Assembly: GCA_021647885.1 (NCBI GenBank)
Contig: JAKITV010000001.1
Location: forward strand, 172,501-236,500
Direction: 5' to 3'
DNA from: Flavobacteriaceae bacterium
GTDB taxonomy: Bacteria; Bacteroidota; Bacteroidia; Flavobacteriales; Flavobacteriaceae
DNA length: 64,000 bases
Shown here: piece by piece, positions 1-8,632 of the stretch
Layout: every line of letters begins with the position of its first letter
How positions within the stretch are numbered: position 1 is the stretch's first letter
Position numbers and translations under genes: made by a program
Notes under the pieces: generated by a model
The model's input: only the letters and a program-made list of their open reading frames with translations
What the model was told of the DNA's origin: nothing
Databases searched by the model: none

Positions 1-21
1 AATAAAAGAGCTAATTATTGC

Positions 22-2247
22 TTATAGTTTTAATTCAAAGCCTGCAAAAACACCAAAAGGAAGTCCAGGTCGTAATCCAGTTGGTACTCTCGATACAGCA
101 TAAGTGGAGTTTAAAAGGTTAACTAGGTTTAGAGTTAAAACAGTATGCTTATTAACAATATATCTCCCAGAGAGATCAATGATAAAGTTAGATGCTACTT
201 TTTCATTTTCAGGAATAGTTCCACTACCAGCTTTTGTTCTAAATGCACCATTAAAACGACCACTTAAACTAAATTCAAAGTCTTTATGTTCTAAAGATAG
301 TGTTGTGTTAAATTGATGTTTGGCTATATAAGGTAGTTGATCTCCAATATTAACTTCTCCCCAAAGACTATCATCACTATCAAAACTATTTAAAAACTTG
401 CTGTTGGTATAAGTATAAGAAAAAGTTATAGGGAGTTTATATTTGGCATTGGTTTTAATAAGGTTGTAATTTAATAGCATCTCAAAACCATTAACATTCA
501 CTTCTCCTGCATTAAACTGTTCTAATGACCCAGTTCCACCAGTCGCGGCAAGATCACTTCCCAGTAAATTACTGTATTGATTGTAAAACGCAATAACTTC
601 GCCTCTTATTCCTTTGGTGGTAAATCGTGTGCCTAACTCAAGGTTTACACTTTCTTCAGCTTTTTGTCCTTCTAAATTACTTGGAGGAGAAAACCCTTTA
701 TGAATGCTAGTAAATGCAGAAATATCATTATTAACTTTATAATTCATTCCTATTCCTGGAATAAACACATTTACTTTATTGTTGCGTAACAAGAGATTAC
801 TGCCTGTTCTATTTACATCGTTTTTACCGTAATCTTTTCTTGTTAAATCTATATTTTCATAGCGTAAACCAGGAGTTAGTGTTAGTTTATTATATTTAAA
901 CTTATACATAACAAAAGCTGAAAACGCATTGGCACTACTAATTCTGTTGGCATCTGTTCCTGGTGTGGCTTTATTGGTTAAATTCATTATGCCATTGTTC
1001 ATATTATAACCATCAATCCATTGAAACCGATCTTCTTCGTCATAATGCATACGCAAACCAATTTCAATATCATGAAATGCGTTTTTGCCATACCAATGAT
1101 AGTCAAATTTAGTTTGCACACCTTTAGAAATATAGTTTCTGTTATTTGCTTTTACTAATAGTGAGTTTGCATCAGAATTTGTTGTACCATTTATTACATC
1201 AAAATAATCACTATAAGCTGAAGTATTAGTAATAATTGAATTAATCCCAACCTTTGTGTCATTAACAACAACGTCATTTAATTTATACCAATTTCTTGAA
1301 AAATTATTATAATATCCTGTAGTTGTAATTCTAAAATCTTTAGTAATATTTAAAACATGTGTTGCGGTAAACTGTACATGATCTGCTTTCATATTATCTT
1401 TTTGTGAAGCAGCATATCTGTTAAACGGATTTGTTTCAAAGTCGGAATCGGTTAAACCCAAATATGTTTCATTTGCAATTTCATCAGAATATTGAAATTT
1501 AAATTCCACAGATTGACTTAACTTTGGTTTAGGGTTGCTATTTATTCTAAATTTTGCAACAATATCATTTTTGTCAAACCCTGTATTTGCATTGTTTGGT
1601 AAATTTTTAAAGCCATCTGACGAAAAATTCAAGAACTCCACAAGAACCCCAAAATTTTGTTTACTTGTACCAATGGCTGCATGAAATTTATTACCATTAA
1701 AACTCCCATAGCTTGCACTTAAGTTTGCCGAAAACATTTCAGGAATTTGTGTAGAAACCATATTAATAGCACCACCTGTTGTGAAGGGGCCATATTGTAC
1801 TTGACTACTGCCTTTTAATATTTCTACGGCTTCCATTCTAGCAATTGTTGGAAAATAATAGGCTGCTGGTGCACTATAAGGTGCAGGAGCGATAAGTACA
1901 CCATCTTCCATTAGTGTGATTTTAGAACTACGCTCTGGCGAAGTCCCTCTTAAACTTATGTTTGGACGTAATCCGAAACCATCTTCTTCATAAATATTAA
2001 CTCCAGGTACATTTCGTAATATTCGATTAATATCAGTATAACCAAACTTTTTAAGTTCTTGTGGTGAAATAAAATAGGATGATCCAGTTCTGTTTTTGGC
2101 CACAAATTTATTTCCAAAAATCACGTTTGTAGATAGAATAACTTCATCGAGTTGTTGTATGGAGTCTATTGCTGTGGGTGGAGTCTCATTTTGTGCATAA
2201 CCAATAGAAAAGATTGCTATAAAAATAAAGGATAATTTTGTATTCAT
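22..2247 (-). CDS. TonB-dependent outer-membrane receptor (FecA-like)
   Basis: Outer-membrane active-transport receptor, probably for a ferric chelate. I start at the internal ATG (2247) because MNTKLSF... followed by a hydrophobic run ending in GYAQ is a clean signal peptide, while the 10 residues upstream spoil it. After it come a TonB-box-like stretch (DEVILST), a plug domain (NVPGVNIYEEDG, LRGTSPERSSK, EILKGSSQVQYGP, GGAINMVS) and a long beta-barrel ending in the aromatic-rich strand FAGFELKL. About 740 aa is normal for the family. No CarboxypepD_reg N-terminal extension is present, so it is not SusC-like. Its promoter region carries a possible iron-type palindrome and a ferritin gene is divergent, which fits iron uptake. 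The substrate is inferred, not shown. Confidence 0.9.
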   Translation of the reverse strand: MNTKLSFIFIAIFSIGYAQNETPPTAIDSIQQLDEVILSTNVIFGNKFVAKNRTGSSYFISPQELKKFGYTDINRILRNVPGVNIYEEDGFGLRPNISLRGTSPERSSKITLMEDGVLIAPAPYSAPAAYYFPTIARMEAVEILKGSSQVQYGPFTTGGAINMVSTQIPEMFSANLSASYGSFNGNKFHAAIGTSKQNFGVLVEFLNFSSDGFKNLPNNANTGFDKNDIVAKFRINSNPKPKLSQSVEFKFQYSDEIANETYLGLTDSDFETNPFNRYAASQKDNMKADHVQFTATHVLNITKDFRITTTGYYNNFSRNWYKLNDVVVNDTKVGINSIITNTSAYSDYFDVINGTTNSDANSLLVKANNRNYISKGVQTKFDYHWYGKNAFHDIEIGLRMHYDEEDRFQWIDGYNMNNGIMNLTNKATPGTDANRISSANAFSAFVMYKFKYNKLTLTPGLRYENIDLTRKDYGKNDVNRTGSNLLLRNNKVNVFIPGIGMNYKVNNDISAFTSIHKGFSPPSNLEGQKAEESVNLELGTRFTTKGIRGEVIAFYNQYSNLLGSDLAATGGTGSLEQFNAGEVNVNGFEMLLNYNLIKTNAKYKLPITFSYTYTNSKFLNSFDSDDSLWGEVNIGDQLPYIAKHQFNTTLSLEHKDFEFSLSGRFNGAFRTKAGSGTIPENEKVASNFIIDLSGRYIVNKHTVLTLNLVNLLNSTYAVSRVPTGLRPGLPFGVFAGFELKL

Positions 2248-2287
2248 TTTATTTAGACTAATTAAAAATAACATCAATTTATTTCTG

Positions 2288-2335
2288 CAAAGATAGAGTA
2301 CAAAATGATATTTCCAAAGCTTATTTAGAATAAAT
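2288..2335 (-). promoter_or_regulatory. Promoter and possible iron-responsive box of the TonB receptor
   Basis: On the minus strand a TTTG (2316-2313), a 17-nt spacer and TATCTTTG (2295-2288) match the Bacteroidota promoter pattern. Just upstream, 2321-2335 reads TTATTTAGAATAAAT, an interrupted inverted repeat. The same TTATTTAGA word recurs at the start of the reading frame (2250-2258). A Fur-type box is a guess based on gene content. Confidence 0.4.
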
Positions 2336-2511
2336 ATAAATAATATCTTACTTGCTGTTAAGTATTAGTAAGTTATAAAATGTTAAAGTATTTATGTGGC
2401 TGTAACTCAATTAAAAAAAGAGACTATATTGTCTTATATAGAGATAAAACAGGTCTTGATATATGACATTCAAAATATCTTATAAAATTTATTTCCTACA
2501 TAACTTTTAAG

Positions 2512-2519
2512 TATCTTCG
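2512..2519 (+). promoter_or_regulatory. Ferritin promoter -7 element
   Basis: TATCTTCG lies 20 nt before the ferritin ATG and matches the TAnnTTTG element with one change. It is the only good candidate between the divergent receptor and ferritin genes. Confidence 0.45.
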
Positions 2520-2539
2520 TATTACAAATATTTAGAAAA

Positions 2540-3046
2540 ATGAATACTTCTATTGAAAAATTATTAAACGATCAAGTTAAGTATGAAGCCAGTGCATCTA
2601 TGCAATATTTAGCTATGGCATCGTGGGCAGATGCAAACGGATATAATGGTGTAGCAGACTTTTTTTATTTACAATCGGAAGAGGAACGCGTACACATGAT
2701 TAAATTGGTTAAGTTTATTAACGAGCGTAGTGCTAAAGTTGTAATTCCTCAACTTGATAAACCTAAAAGTGATTTTGAGTCTTTAAATCAATTATTTGAA
2801 GCGTTTTTAGAACAGGAAATTTTTGTAACTCAAAAGATTAACCATATCATTTTTGAATGTCTTCAACATAAAGAATATAATGTGCATAATTTTATGCAAT
2901 GGTATGTAACCGAACAGTTAGAAGAAGAAGCAGTTGCAAAAACTTTATTAGATAAGTTAATGATTATTGGCGATGATAAATCTGGTCATTATCTATTTGA
3001 TAGAGATATTAATATCATTGCTTCAGCCAATCAAAATCCAGAATAA
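2540..3046 (+). CDS. ftnA: Non-haem ferritin
   Basis: Iron-storage ferritin that oxidises Fe(II) and stores it as mineral in a 24-mer shell. The 168 aa match the size of bacterial FtnA. The ferroxidase ligands are visible: E16 in KYEASASMQYL, E49 and H52 in SEEERVHM, and later glutamates in FLEQEIF and TEQLEEEA. There is no haem-ligand methionine pattern typical of bacterioferritin. It is divergent from the TonB receptor, an arrangement that pairs uptake with storage. A hairpin follows the stop codon. Confidence 0.95.
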   Translation: MNTSIEKLLNDQVKYEASASMQYLAMASWADANGYNGVADFFYLQSEEERVHMIKLVKFINERSAKVVIPQLDKPKSDFESLNQLFEAFLEQEIFVTQKINHIIFECLQHKEYNVHNFMQWYVTEQLEEEAVAKTLLDKLMIIGDDKSGHYLFDRDINIIASANQNPE

Positions 3047-3085
3047 ATCAGGTCACTATTTCTGTAGAAATTAAATCTGATTTTT
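3045..3085. terminator. Hairpin between convergent ferritin and hydroxylase genes
   Basis: AAATCAG (3045-3051) pairs with CTGATTT (3077-3083), and an inner stem ATTTC/GAAAT lies at 3057-3070. A T-run follows on the plus strand. It probably ends the ferritin transcript. Confidence 0.45.
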
Positions 3086-3130
3086 CAAGTGCTTATATTT
3101 ATGGTTTTATAGGTCACTTACTGTTCGCTA

Positions 3131-4408
3131 TTAATTATTTTCCTTTGACAATAAAAATTTTAACTTGCTCGTTTCAAAATAGGTAAAATACACAGCACCA
3201 ATAATTGTGGTTAAATAATATAATGTAACTATGTAGCTTCCGTAAGCGATGAATGTATTTAAACCAAACCAATCTTCAAAGTAAAATAGTATAGACAATG
3301 CTAATGCAACTCTAATCCCTTCTACTATTATAGCGTGTTTCTTTTTGTCCATTAAGGTTGTATAACCATAAATACCAATAAAAATAACCAATCCATATAG
3401 TAATAAATTGTCAAAACTTGTGTTTCCGAAATTATAGAACATAAACAAAAGCAAGACCGTAGTCATCACATATTGATAGATAGACCATAGTTTTAAAGCA
3501 TTAGATGCTGGTGTTTTGAATTTGGTATAACCGTACACATCTTTAATAATTGTAATAGGATATTTATCAATAACATCTTTAGGTCTCCAACCCGTTGGCA
3601 TAAACCAAATACGCAATTTATCTAACCAATTGTTTGTTCTCCATGCATCTTTAATTAATAGCCAAAGATGCTGAAAATTAATGAGTATTGGATTCCATGT
3701 TTTTACAGGTTTTAGAACACCATAAACTGGAGGGACATCATCTAATTCTTCTTGAAAAGTGCCAAACATTCTGTCCCAAGCACAAAAAATAGCTCCTAAA
3801 TTTTTATCGATGTATTCTTTGTTTATTGCATGATGTACACGATGCTGCGAAGGTGTTACAATAATGTATTCTAATAAACCTAGTTTACCAATATGTTTGG
3901 TATGATACCAAAATTGAGCAAACAAATGTAAAGGTGTTAGGATAGCAATTATTTGATATGGAATACCTAATAACACAGCAGGAATAAGCAATAAGGCCGT
4001 ATAACCTAATAAGGATGAAATAGACTGACGTAATGCACAACCCAAATTAAACTCTTCACTACTATGATGAATTATATGTTGGTTCCAAAAAATATTTATT
4101 TTATGATTTATCCAGTGGTTCCAATAACTTGCAAAATCTATCGCAATAAAAGCAAGAACATACACTATCCAAGTAGATTCAATTTCAAATATTGCGAGAT
4201 GTTTTAATAAATATGGATAAGGGACAAGTATAAAAATAATACCAAGCGAATCTTTAATAACATTTGTTAATCCTGAACTTAAACTGGAAATCGTATCCAT
4301 AGTATTATGCATTTGCTTTTTTGTAAAATGACCATAGGCAATTTCGAGCAGTACTAATCCCATAAAAAAAGGAGTCACATATAATAAAGCAGTTGCGTAA
4401 GCTTCCAT
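3131..4408 (-). CDS. Sterol desaturase / fatty-acid hydroxylase superfamily membrane enzyme
   Basis: Integral membrane di-iron oxygenase. The N-terminal half has several membrane segments and the three histidine boxes of the superfamily: HWINH near residue 96, HHSSEEF near 113, and HRVHHA near 188. The C-terminal part after about residue 300 is a further set of hydrophobic helices, making it longer (425 aa) than the minimal 250-aa family and resembling alkylglycerol-monooxygenase-like members. The substrate is probably a lipid acyl, alkyl or sterol-like chain and cannot be read from the sequence. It stands alone, convergent with ferritin and divergent from guaB. Confidence 0.85.
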   Translation of the reverse strand: MEAYATALLYVTPFFMGLVLLEIAYGHFTKKQMHNTMDTISSLSSGLTNVIKDSLGIIFILVPYPYLLKHLAIFEIESTWIVYVLAFIAIDFASYWNHWINHKINIFWNQHIIHHSSEEFNLGCALRQSISSLLGYTALLLIPAVLLGIPYQIIAILTPLHLFAQFWYHTKHIGKLGLLEYIIVTPSQHRVHHAINKEYIDKNLGAIFCAWDRMFGTFQEELDDVPPVYGVLKPVKTWNPILINFQHLWLLIKDAWRTNNWLDKLRIWFMPTGWRPKDVIDKYPITIIKDVYGYTKFKTPASNALKLWSIYQYVMTTVLLLFMFYNFGNTSFDNLLLYGLVIFIGIYGYTTLMDKKKHAIIVEGIRVALALSILFYFEDWFGLNTFIAYGSYIVTLYYLTTIIGAVYFTYFETSKLKFLLSKENN

Positions 4409-4498
4409 AAATTATTTAATATTTGCTAAAATAAAAATTAATTATCATTTAACTCTAAATGCATTAGTTTATAGGCATAATAAGTAAAATAAAATATG

Positions 4499-4506
4499 TA
4501 AATTTG
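4499..4506 (+). promoter_or_regulatory. guaB promoter -7 element
   Basis: TAAATTTG is a perfect match to TAnnTTTG, 23 nt upstream of the guaB ATG. Confidence 0.6.
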
Positions 4507-4529
4507 CCTGCAATTAAAATCTAATTGCA

Positions 4530-6002
4530 ATGGCAGCACAACTCAACAAAATTGTTGGCGAAGGTCTTACTTACGACGACGTACTATTAGTTCCAGCATT
4601 TTCCGAAGTTTTACCACGAGACGTAAACATTCAAACAAAATTTACTCGCAATATTTCAATTAATGTTCCTATTGTTTCCGCAGCTATGGATACAGTTACA
4701 GAGAGCAGAATGGCGATTGCCATGGCACAAGAAGGTGGCATTGGCGTATTGCATAAAAATATGTCTATTGAGGATCAAGCCATAAAAGTAAGAAAGGTAA
4801 AACGTGCCGAAAGCGGAATGATTATAGATCCTGTGACTTTACCTCTTACAGCTATTGTTTTAGACGCTAAACAAAATATGGCAGAGCATGGTATTGGAGG
4901 CATCCCTTTAGTTGATGACAAAGGAATTTTAAAAGGAATTGTTACGAATCGTGACCTTCGATTCGAAAAAAACAACCAACGACCAATTACCGAAGTCATG
5001 ACCAGCGAAAATTTAGTAACAACTAAAAAGGGAACATCGCTATTAGATGCTGAAGAAATTTTACAAGAATATAAAATAGAAAAACTGCCAGTTGTTGATG
5101 ATAATTATAAATTAATTGGATTGATAACATTTAGAGATATTACAAAACTCACACAAAAACCAATAGCTAACAAAGATAGTTTTGGTCGTTTGCGTGTTGC
5201 AGCAGCAATTGGTGTTACTAAAGATGCCATAAATAGAGCTGAAGCTTTAGTAAATGCGGGAGTTGATGCTGTAATAATTGACACAGCACACGGACATACC
5301 AAAAATGTGGTATCGGTTTTAAAAGAGATAAAAGACAAGTTCCCAAAGCTAGATGTAATTGTCGGAAATATTGCAACAGCTAAAGCCGCAAAATATTTGG
5401 TAGAAGCTGGGGCAGATGCTGTAAAAGTAGGTATTGGGCCAGGTTCAATTTGTACAACACGAGTTATTGCAGGTGTTGGCTATCCACAATTTTCGGCAGT
5501 AATGGAAGTTGCAGCAGCGATTAAAGGTAGTGGAGTTCCTGTTATTGCAGATGGTGGTATTCGTTACACAGGAGATATCCCAAAAGCGATTGCAGCAGGA
5601 GCAGACTGTGTTATGCTAGGCTCTTTACTGGCAGGAACCAAAGAATCTCCAGGAGAAACCATTATTTACGAAGGAAGAAAGTTTAAATCTTACAGAGGAA
5701 TGGGAAGCATAGAAGCGATGAAAGAAGGAAGTAAGGATAGGTATTTTCAAGATATAGAAGACGATATTAATAAGCTAGTGCCAGAAGGTATTGTAGGTCG
5801 TGTACCTTATAAAGGAGAACTGTATGAAAGTATTCACCAGTTTATTGGTGGTTTACGTGCAGGAATGGGTTATTGTGGTGCAAAAGATATTAATACATTA
5901 AAAGAAACAGGGCAATTTATAAAAATTACAGCTTCAGGAATTAGTGAAAGCCATCCTCATAATGTTATGATAACTAAGGAATCACCTAATTATTCGAGGT
6001 AG
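4530..6002 (+). CDS. guaB: IMP dehydrogenase
   Basis: Catalyses NAD-dependent oxidation of IMP to XMP, the committed step of GMP synthesis in the cytosol. The full-length 490-aa enzyme has the (beta/alpha)8 barrel, the two CBS domains inserted at about residues 95-210, and the catalytic loop GIGPGSICTTR with Cys308. The GG(I)RYTGDI phosphate-binding loop and GMGS motif follow. The extreme 3' end (last 12 codons) is repeated, diverged, at 6696-6731, beyond an inserted toxin-antitoxin pair. The tail of this gene may therefore have been replaced when that block arrived. Confidence 0.98.
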   Translation: MAAQLNKIVGEGLTYDDVLLVPAFSEVLPRDVNIQTKFTRNISINVPIVSAAMDTVTESRMAIAMAQEGGIGVLHKNMSIEDQAIKVRKVKRAESGMIIDPVTLPLTAIVLDAKQNMAEHGIGGIPLVDDKGILKGIVTNRDLRFEKNNQRPITEVMTSENLVTTKKGTSLLDAEEILQEYKIEKLPVVDDNYKLIGLITFRDITKLTQKPIANKDSFGRLRVAAAIGVTKDAINRAEALVNAGVDAVIIDTAHGHTKNVVSVLKEIKDKFPKLDVIVGNIATAKAAKYLVEAGADAVKVGIGPGSICTTRVIAGVGYPQFSAVMEVAAAIKGSGVPVIADGGIRYTGDIPKAIAAGADCVMLGSLLAGTKESPGETIIYEGRKFKSYRGMGSIEAMKEGSKDRYFQDIEDDINKLVPEGIVGRVPYKGELYESIHQFIGGLRAGMGYCGAKDINTLKETGQFIKITASGISESHPHNVMITKESPNYSR

Positions 6003-6006
6003 GGTT

Positions 6007-6306
6007 TTATTTCAATATTCGATTTTTTAAATCCATTCTTCCGTGTAATATTCTCGTGATTTCAATCTCATTTTTTTTAATCTTTCTGTAGAAAATGATA
6101 TGACGATTTGCTTTTATTCCGAGTAAGTTTGGAGTAATTCCTTCATAAGCTTTACCTAAATTTGGATTGTTTGCAATTTCCTCGCAATTTGAAATTAACA
6201 TTTCATAATAATTGTCAGCTTGTAGTTCAGACCATTGCTCAAAAGTATAATCCCAAATTTTAGCTAAATCAATAACTGCATTGTTAGTCAAATAGTAATT
6301 AGCCAT
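6007..6306 (-). CDS. parE: RelE/ParE family toxin
   Basis: Toxin half of a type II toxin-antitoxin pair. The 99 aa show the ParE fold signature: an N-terminal LTNNAVIDLAKIWDYT helix, then a two-helix hairpin, GIKANRHIIFYRKIK, and the terminal IEITRILHGRMD. ParE proteins poison gyrase, whereas RelE relatives cleave mRNA. The R-H-I-F-Y and ILHGRMD motifs favour ParE. The gene overlaps the antitoxin by 8 nt and lies tail-to-tail with guaB, 4 nt from its stop codon. Confidence 0.9.
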   Translation of the reverse strand: MANYYLTNNAVIDLAKIWDYTFEQWSELQADNYYEMLISNCEEIANNPNLGKAYEGITPNLLGIKANRHIIFYRKIKKNEIEITRILHGRMDLKNRILK

Positions 6307-6550
6307 TCAAACGTTTTTTTGCCTTTAATGATTTAAGATGTTTTTTAGGGTCAAAATCAGATGCTATTCCGCTGTCAATTCCTTTTTGAATAGCATTTTT
6401 TAAAGCAATAACTTTACTTTCTTCTTCTTCCAGAAGCCTTAATCCAGCACGAATGACTTCGCTAACATTTTTAAATCTTCCTTGAGAAATTCGGTTTTGC
6501 ACGAATTGGTCAAAATAAGTTCCTAGTGATATTGAAGTGTTTTTATTCAT
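6299..6550 (-). CDS. parD: ParD-type ribbon-helix-helix antitoxin
   Basis: Antitoxin and autorepressor of the ParE toxin. The 83 aa have the CopG/ParD N-terminus (SISLGTYFDQFVQNRI, then GRFKNVSEVIRAGLRLLEEEE), which is the DNA-binding ribbon-helix-helix, and a charged C-terminal tail that should wrap the toxin. It is the first gene of the pair. A perfect 19-bp palindrome stands 21 nt upstream of the start and is the likely operator. Confidence 0.92.
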   Translation of the reverse strand: MNKNTSISLGTYFDQFVQNRISQGRFKNVSEVIRAGLRLLEEEESKVIALKNAIQKGIDSGIASDFDPKKHLKSLKAKKRLNG

Positions 6551-6571
6551 TTTAGTATAATTTCTTTCAAA

Positions 6572-6590
6572 TATACCAATAATTGGTATA
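6572..6590. promoter_or_regulatory. Palindromic operator of parDE
   Basis: Perfect inverted repeat TATACCAAT-A-ATTGGTATA just upstream of parD. The position and symmetry fit binding of a ParD dimer for autorepression. Confidence 0.65.
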
Positions 6591-6695
6591 TTTTCAAAAC
6601 TACAATTAGAGGATAAGATAGCATTCTGTTTAATTGATTTTATTGTCCTATAGTTAAGTAATATTTTAACTCTTAAAATTCAACCTAAAGAAATG

Positions 6696-6731
6696 ATGAT
6701 TACCGAAGAATCTCCTAATTGTTCGAGGTAG
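6696..6731 (+). pseudogene. Duplicated 3' tail of guaB
   Basis: These 36 nt encode MITEESPNCSR and a stop. The end of guaB (5967-6002) encodes MITKESPNYSR and a stop. Thirty of 36 bases match and most differences fall at third positions. Homology stops sharply upstream of 6694. This is the tail of an older or foreign guaB allele, separated from the gene by the parDE block. Confidence 0.75.
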
Positions 6732-6755
6732 ATTTTGAGTTATGCTTATCGTCTA

Positions 6756-6866
6756 GGCTATGGTTTCGTTGCGTTGGTTTAGCGACCAAGTTAATAAATA
6801 ATCACTGACCAATGGTTCATCTGCGAGGATTTTCCGAAGGAAAATCAGTAGCAATGAACTATAGCC
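6756..6866. repeat. Long imperfect fold-back sequence
   Basis: GGCTATGGTTTCGTTGC (6756-6772) is the inverse of GCAATGAACTATAGCC (6851-6866) with three differences. Inside are TTGGT/ACCAA (6774-6789) and the perfect GATTTTCC-gaa-GGAAAATC stem (6828-6846). The layout recalls recombinable single-strand folds or REP-type repeats. I cannot match it to a named family. Confidence 0.6.
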
Positions 6867-6874
6867 GTTGTTAG

Positions 6875-7384
6875 CTACAGTTTTTTAAATTCAATTTTTT
6901 CAGTTGTCATTATTTTCTCAATTCGTCTAATCAGATTTGATATAGTTGAATTAGCAAATAATTCAATTAACAGTATGTAAATCAGCCCGAAAATCGGAAG
7001 AACGAAAATCATAAGGCTTTCATTAATTCCGTTCGAGAAAGTTTGATAAATAGCAATAACGATTGTCAGCGCAATAAAGAAAATTGCAAACCAAAAATGA
7101 ATATTATAAGTCATTCCATTTTTTCTTTTCAGAATTAGTTTGCTTTCAGTTCCGTCACTATTTGAGTTTACTGATTTCAAATTCAGTTTTACAAGAGGAC
7201 CTAAATTCGGTTCTGTATATAACATCGAAAATGTATTTGAAATGTCAAATCCACCATCATCCGAATATTCGCCAGAAATATTATTCCGCTTACTAAAAGT
7301 TTTTCGTTTTATTTCAGTTCGGATTATTTCGTTCAGTCGATTTGCTCCATCTTTTATTTTATATTCAACTGTTTTTTCTTTCAA
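6875..7384 (-). CDS. Hypothetical two-helix membrane protein
   Basis: Not recognised. The 169 aa begin with about 95 polar residues, lysine- and serine-rich, including DDGGFDISNTFSMLYTEP. Two membrane helices follow (FWFAIFFIALTIVIAIYQTF and LMIFVLPIFGLIYILLIELFA) and then a charged tail. The gene is alone inside a region bracketed by inverted repeats, and its stop codon lies in the inner repeat. Both facts suggest an accessory cassette gene rather than a core function. Confidence 0.55.
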   Translation of the reverse strand: MKEKTVEYKIKDGANRLNEIIRTEIKRKTFSKRNNISGEYSDDGGFDISNTFSMLYTEPNLGPLVKLNLKSVNSNSDGTESKLILKRKNGMTYNIHFWFAIFFIALTIVIAIYQTFSNGINESLMIFVLPIFGLIYILLIELFANSTISNLIRRIEKIMTTEKIEFKKL

Positions 7385-7736
7385 CGATTTGGTCGGTTTA
7401 AATTGTAGCTAATGTAAAGATATGGACTTTTTTAATTGTTTATATCTGACGATAAGCGAAATTATATTTTATTCTTAACAATCAACCTAAACAAATGGTT
7501 TTTAGAAGTTTGTTTTTAACTCTTGTTAATAATTTTAATTAAAACATTTTAGGTTTTATAAAATTCAAATTCGAAGGTTTTCTTTTTTAATAGTTATTAG
7601 AGACCAAAGACATTTGTTTTGTGTTAACAAGCACAGTTAACTTATAATTAGGTAAACATTTAGTCTTGTTTTAGCTGATAAAAGTCATAGTAATTCTTAT
7701 TTAATGCTTATAACTTTATGGTATTAAATCATTATC
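7385..7736. other. Intergenic stretch behind the cassette
   Basis: 7461-7496 resembles 6658-6696 (ATATTTTA..CTTAA.A.TCAACCTAAA.AAATG), so the sequence just before the duplicated guaB tail recurs on the far side of the cassette. The rest holds TAACTTTA at 7711-7718, a good -7 element for the tonB-like gene. I see no gene. Confidence 0.45.
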
Positions 7737-8462
7737 ATGGAAATAAAAAAGAACCCAAACGTTGATTTACGAAAAAACAGTGGTCTTTATTTCGCCATTG
7801 GTTTAAATATTATGTTGTTTATTACATATAATGTTTTAGAGTACAAAACCTATGATAAAGACGATATTGCTATTGGTATTTTGGATATTAATCAGGAGAT
7901 AGAAGACGATATACCTATAGTAAATTTTGAAGCACCTCCACCACCTCCACCACCAAAGGCAGCACCAGAAGTTATTACTATTGTAGAAGATATTATAGAG
8001 ATTGAAGAAACTATTATTGAAAGTACTGAAACGACCGAAGAAGAGATAATAGAGCCAGTTATAAAAGTTGAGGATGTTAATGTAGAAGAAATTGAAGAGG
8101 AAATTGAAGTTCCTTTTTCTGTAGTTGAAAAAATTCCAATTTTTCCAGGTTGTGAAGGTTTATCAAATAGTGAGGCTAAAAAATGTTTTCAATCTAAAAT
8201 ACAAACACATATAAAAAATAATTTTAAATATCCAGAAACAGCTCTTGAACTTGGAATTAATGGTAAGGTTTTCGTACTGTTTGTAATTGATGCCAATGGA
8301 GTTTCATCTAACATTAGAACTAGAGGTCCCGATAGATTACTAGAGAAAGAAGCAGCTCGTATTATTAGTATATTACCAAAAATGATACCTGGAAAACAAC
8401 GGGGTAAATCTGTAAAAGTGCCTTACAGTATCCCAATACATTTTAAATTAGCTTCTAATTAG
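7737..8462 (+). CDS. tonB: TonB family energy-transducing protein
   Basis: Periplasm-spanning protein that passes proton-motive energy to outer-membrane receptors. Of 241 aa, a membrane anchor lies at about residues 18-35 (FAIGLNIMLFITYNVLEY). A proline run (APPPPPPPKAAP) and a glutamate-rich linker follow to about 125. The C-terminal TonB domain carries the flavobacterial pattern FPGCEGLSNSEAKKCF and YPETALELGINGKVFVLFVI. Many paralogues usually exist in one genome, so a specific partner such as the receptor at 22-2247 cannot be assumed. Confidence 0.9.
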   Translation: MEIKKNPNVDLRKNSGLYFAIGLNIMLFITYNVLEYKTYDKDDIAIGILDINQEIEDDIPIVNFEAPPPPPPPKAAPEVITIVEDIIEIEETIIESTETTEEEIIEPVIKVEDVNVEEIEEEIEVPFSVVEKIPIFPGCEGLSNSEAKKCFQSKIQTHIKNNFKYPETALELGINGKVFVLFVIDANGVSSNIRTRGPDRLLEKEAARIISILPKMIPGKQRGKSVKVPYSIPIHFKLASN

Positions 8463-8632
8463 TTTTAACAATTTTGTTTGTCTTTTTGCTAACCTTATTA
8501 ACAAATTCGATATAGATTTTGTGTTTTGAATTTGAAAACTTATTTTTGAATTTCAAAATGTTTATTTTCTAATACAAGATTAGTTGTAAACTTAAACATT
8601 GTTAAACCAAATAATTACACGATTGTTCTTGT

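Larger units (their letters stand above)
6741..7457. mobile_element. One-gene cassette with nested inverted repeats
   Basis: Outer inverted repeats GCTTATCGTC (6744-6753) and GACGATAAGC (7448-7457). Inner inverted repeats TTAGCTACA (6871-6879) and TGTAGCTAA (7404-7412) bracket the gene at 6875-7384. Between them, 6756-6866 folds back on itself: the 6756-6772 arm pairs with 6851-6866, and a perfect hairpin sits at 6828-6846. No transposase is present, so any movement would be in trans. The cassette interpretation is inference. Confidence 0.4.

Noticed and set aside
2457..2468. TGATATATGACA upstream of ferritin as another regulon site
   Set aside because: The second half-site has two changes and the sequence 23 bp downstream (TTTCCTAC) is not a promoter element.
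6756..6879. Integron attC site
   Set aside because: The fold-back arm suggests it, but the flanking words do not match the RYYYAAC/GTTRRRY cores, the repeats bounding the gene are inverted rather than direct, and no integron integrase is visible.
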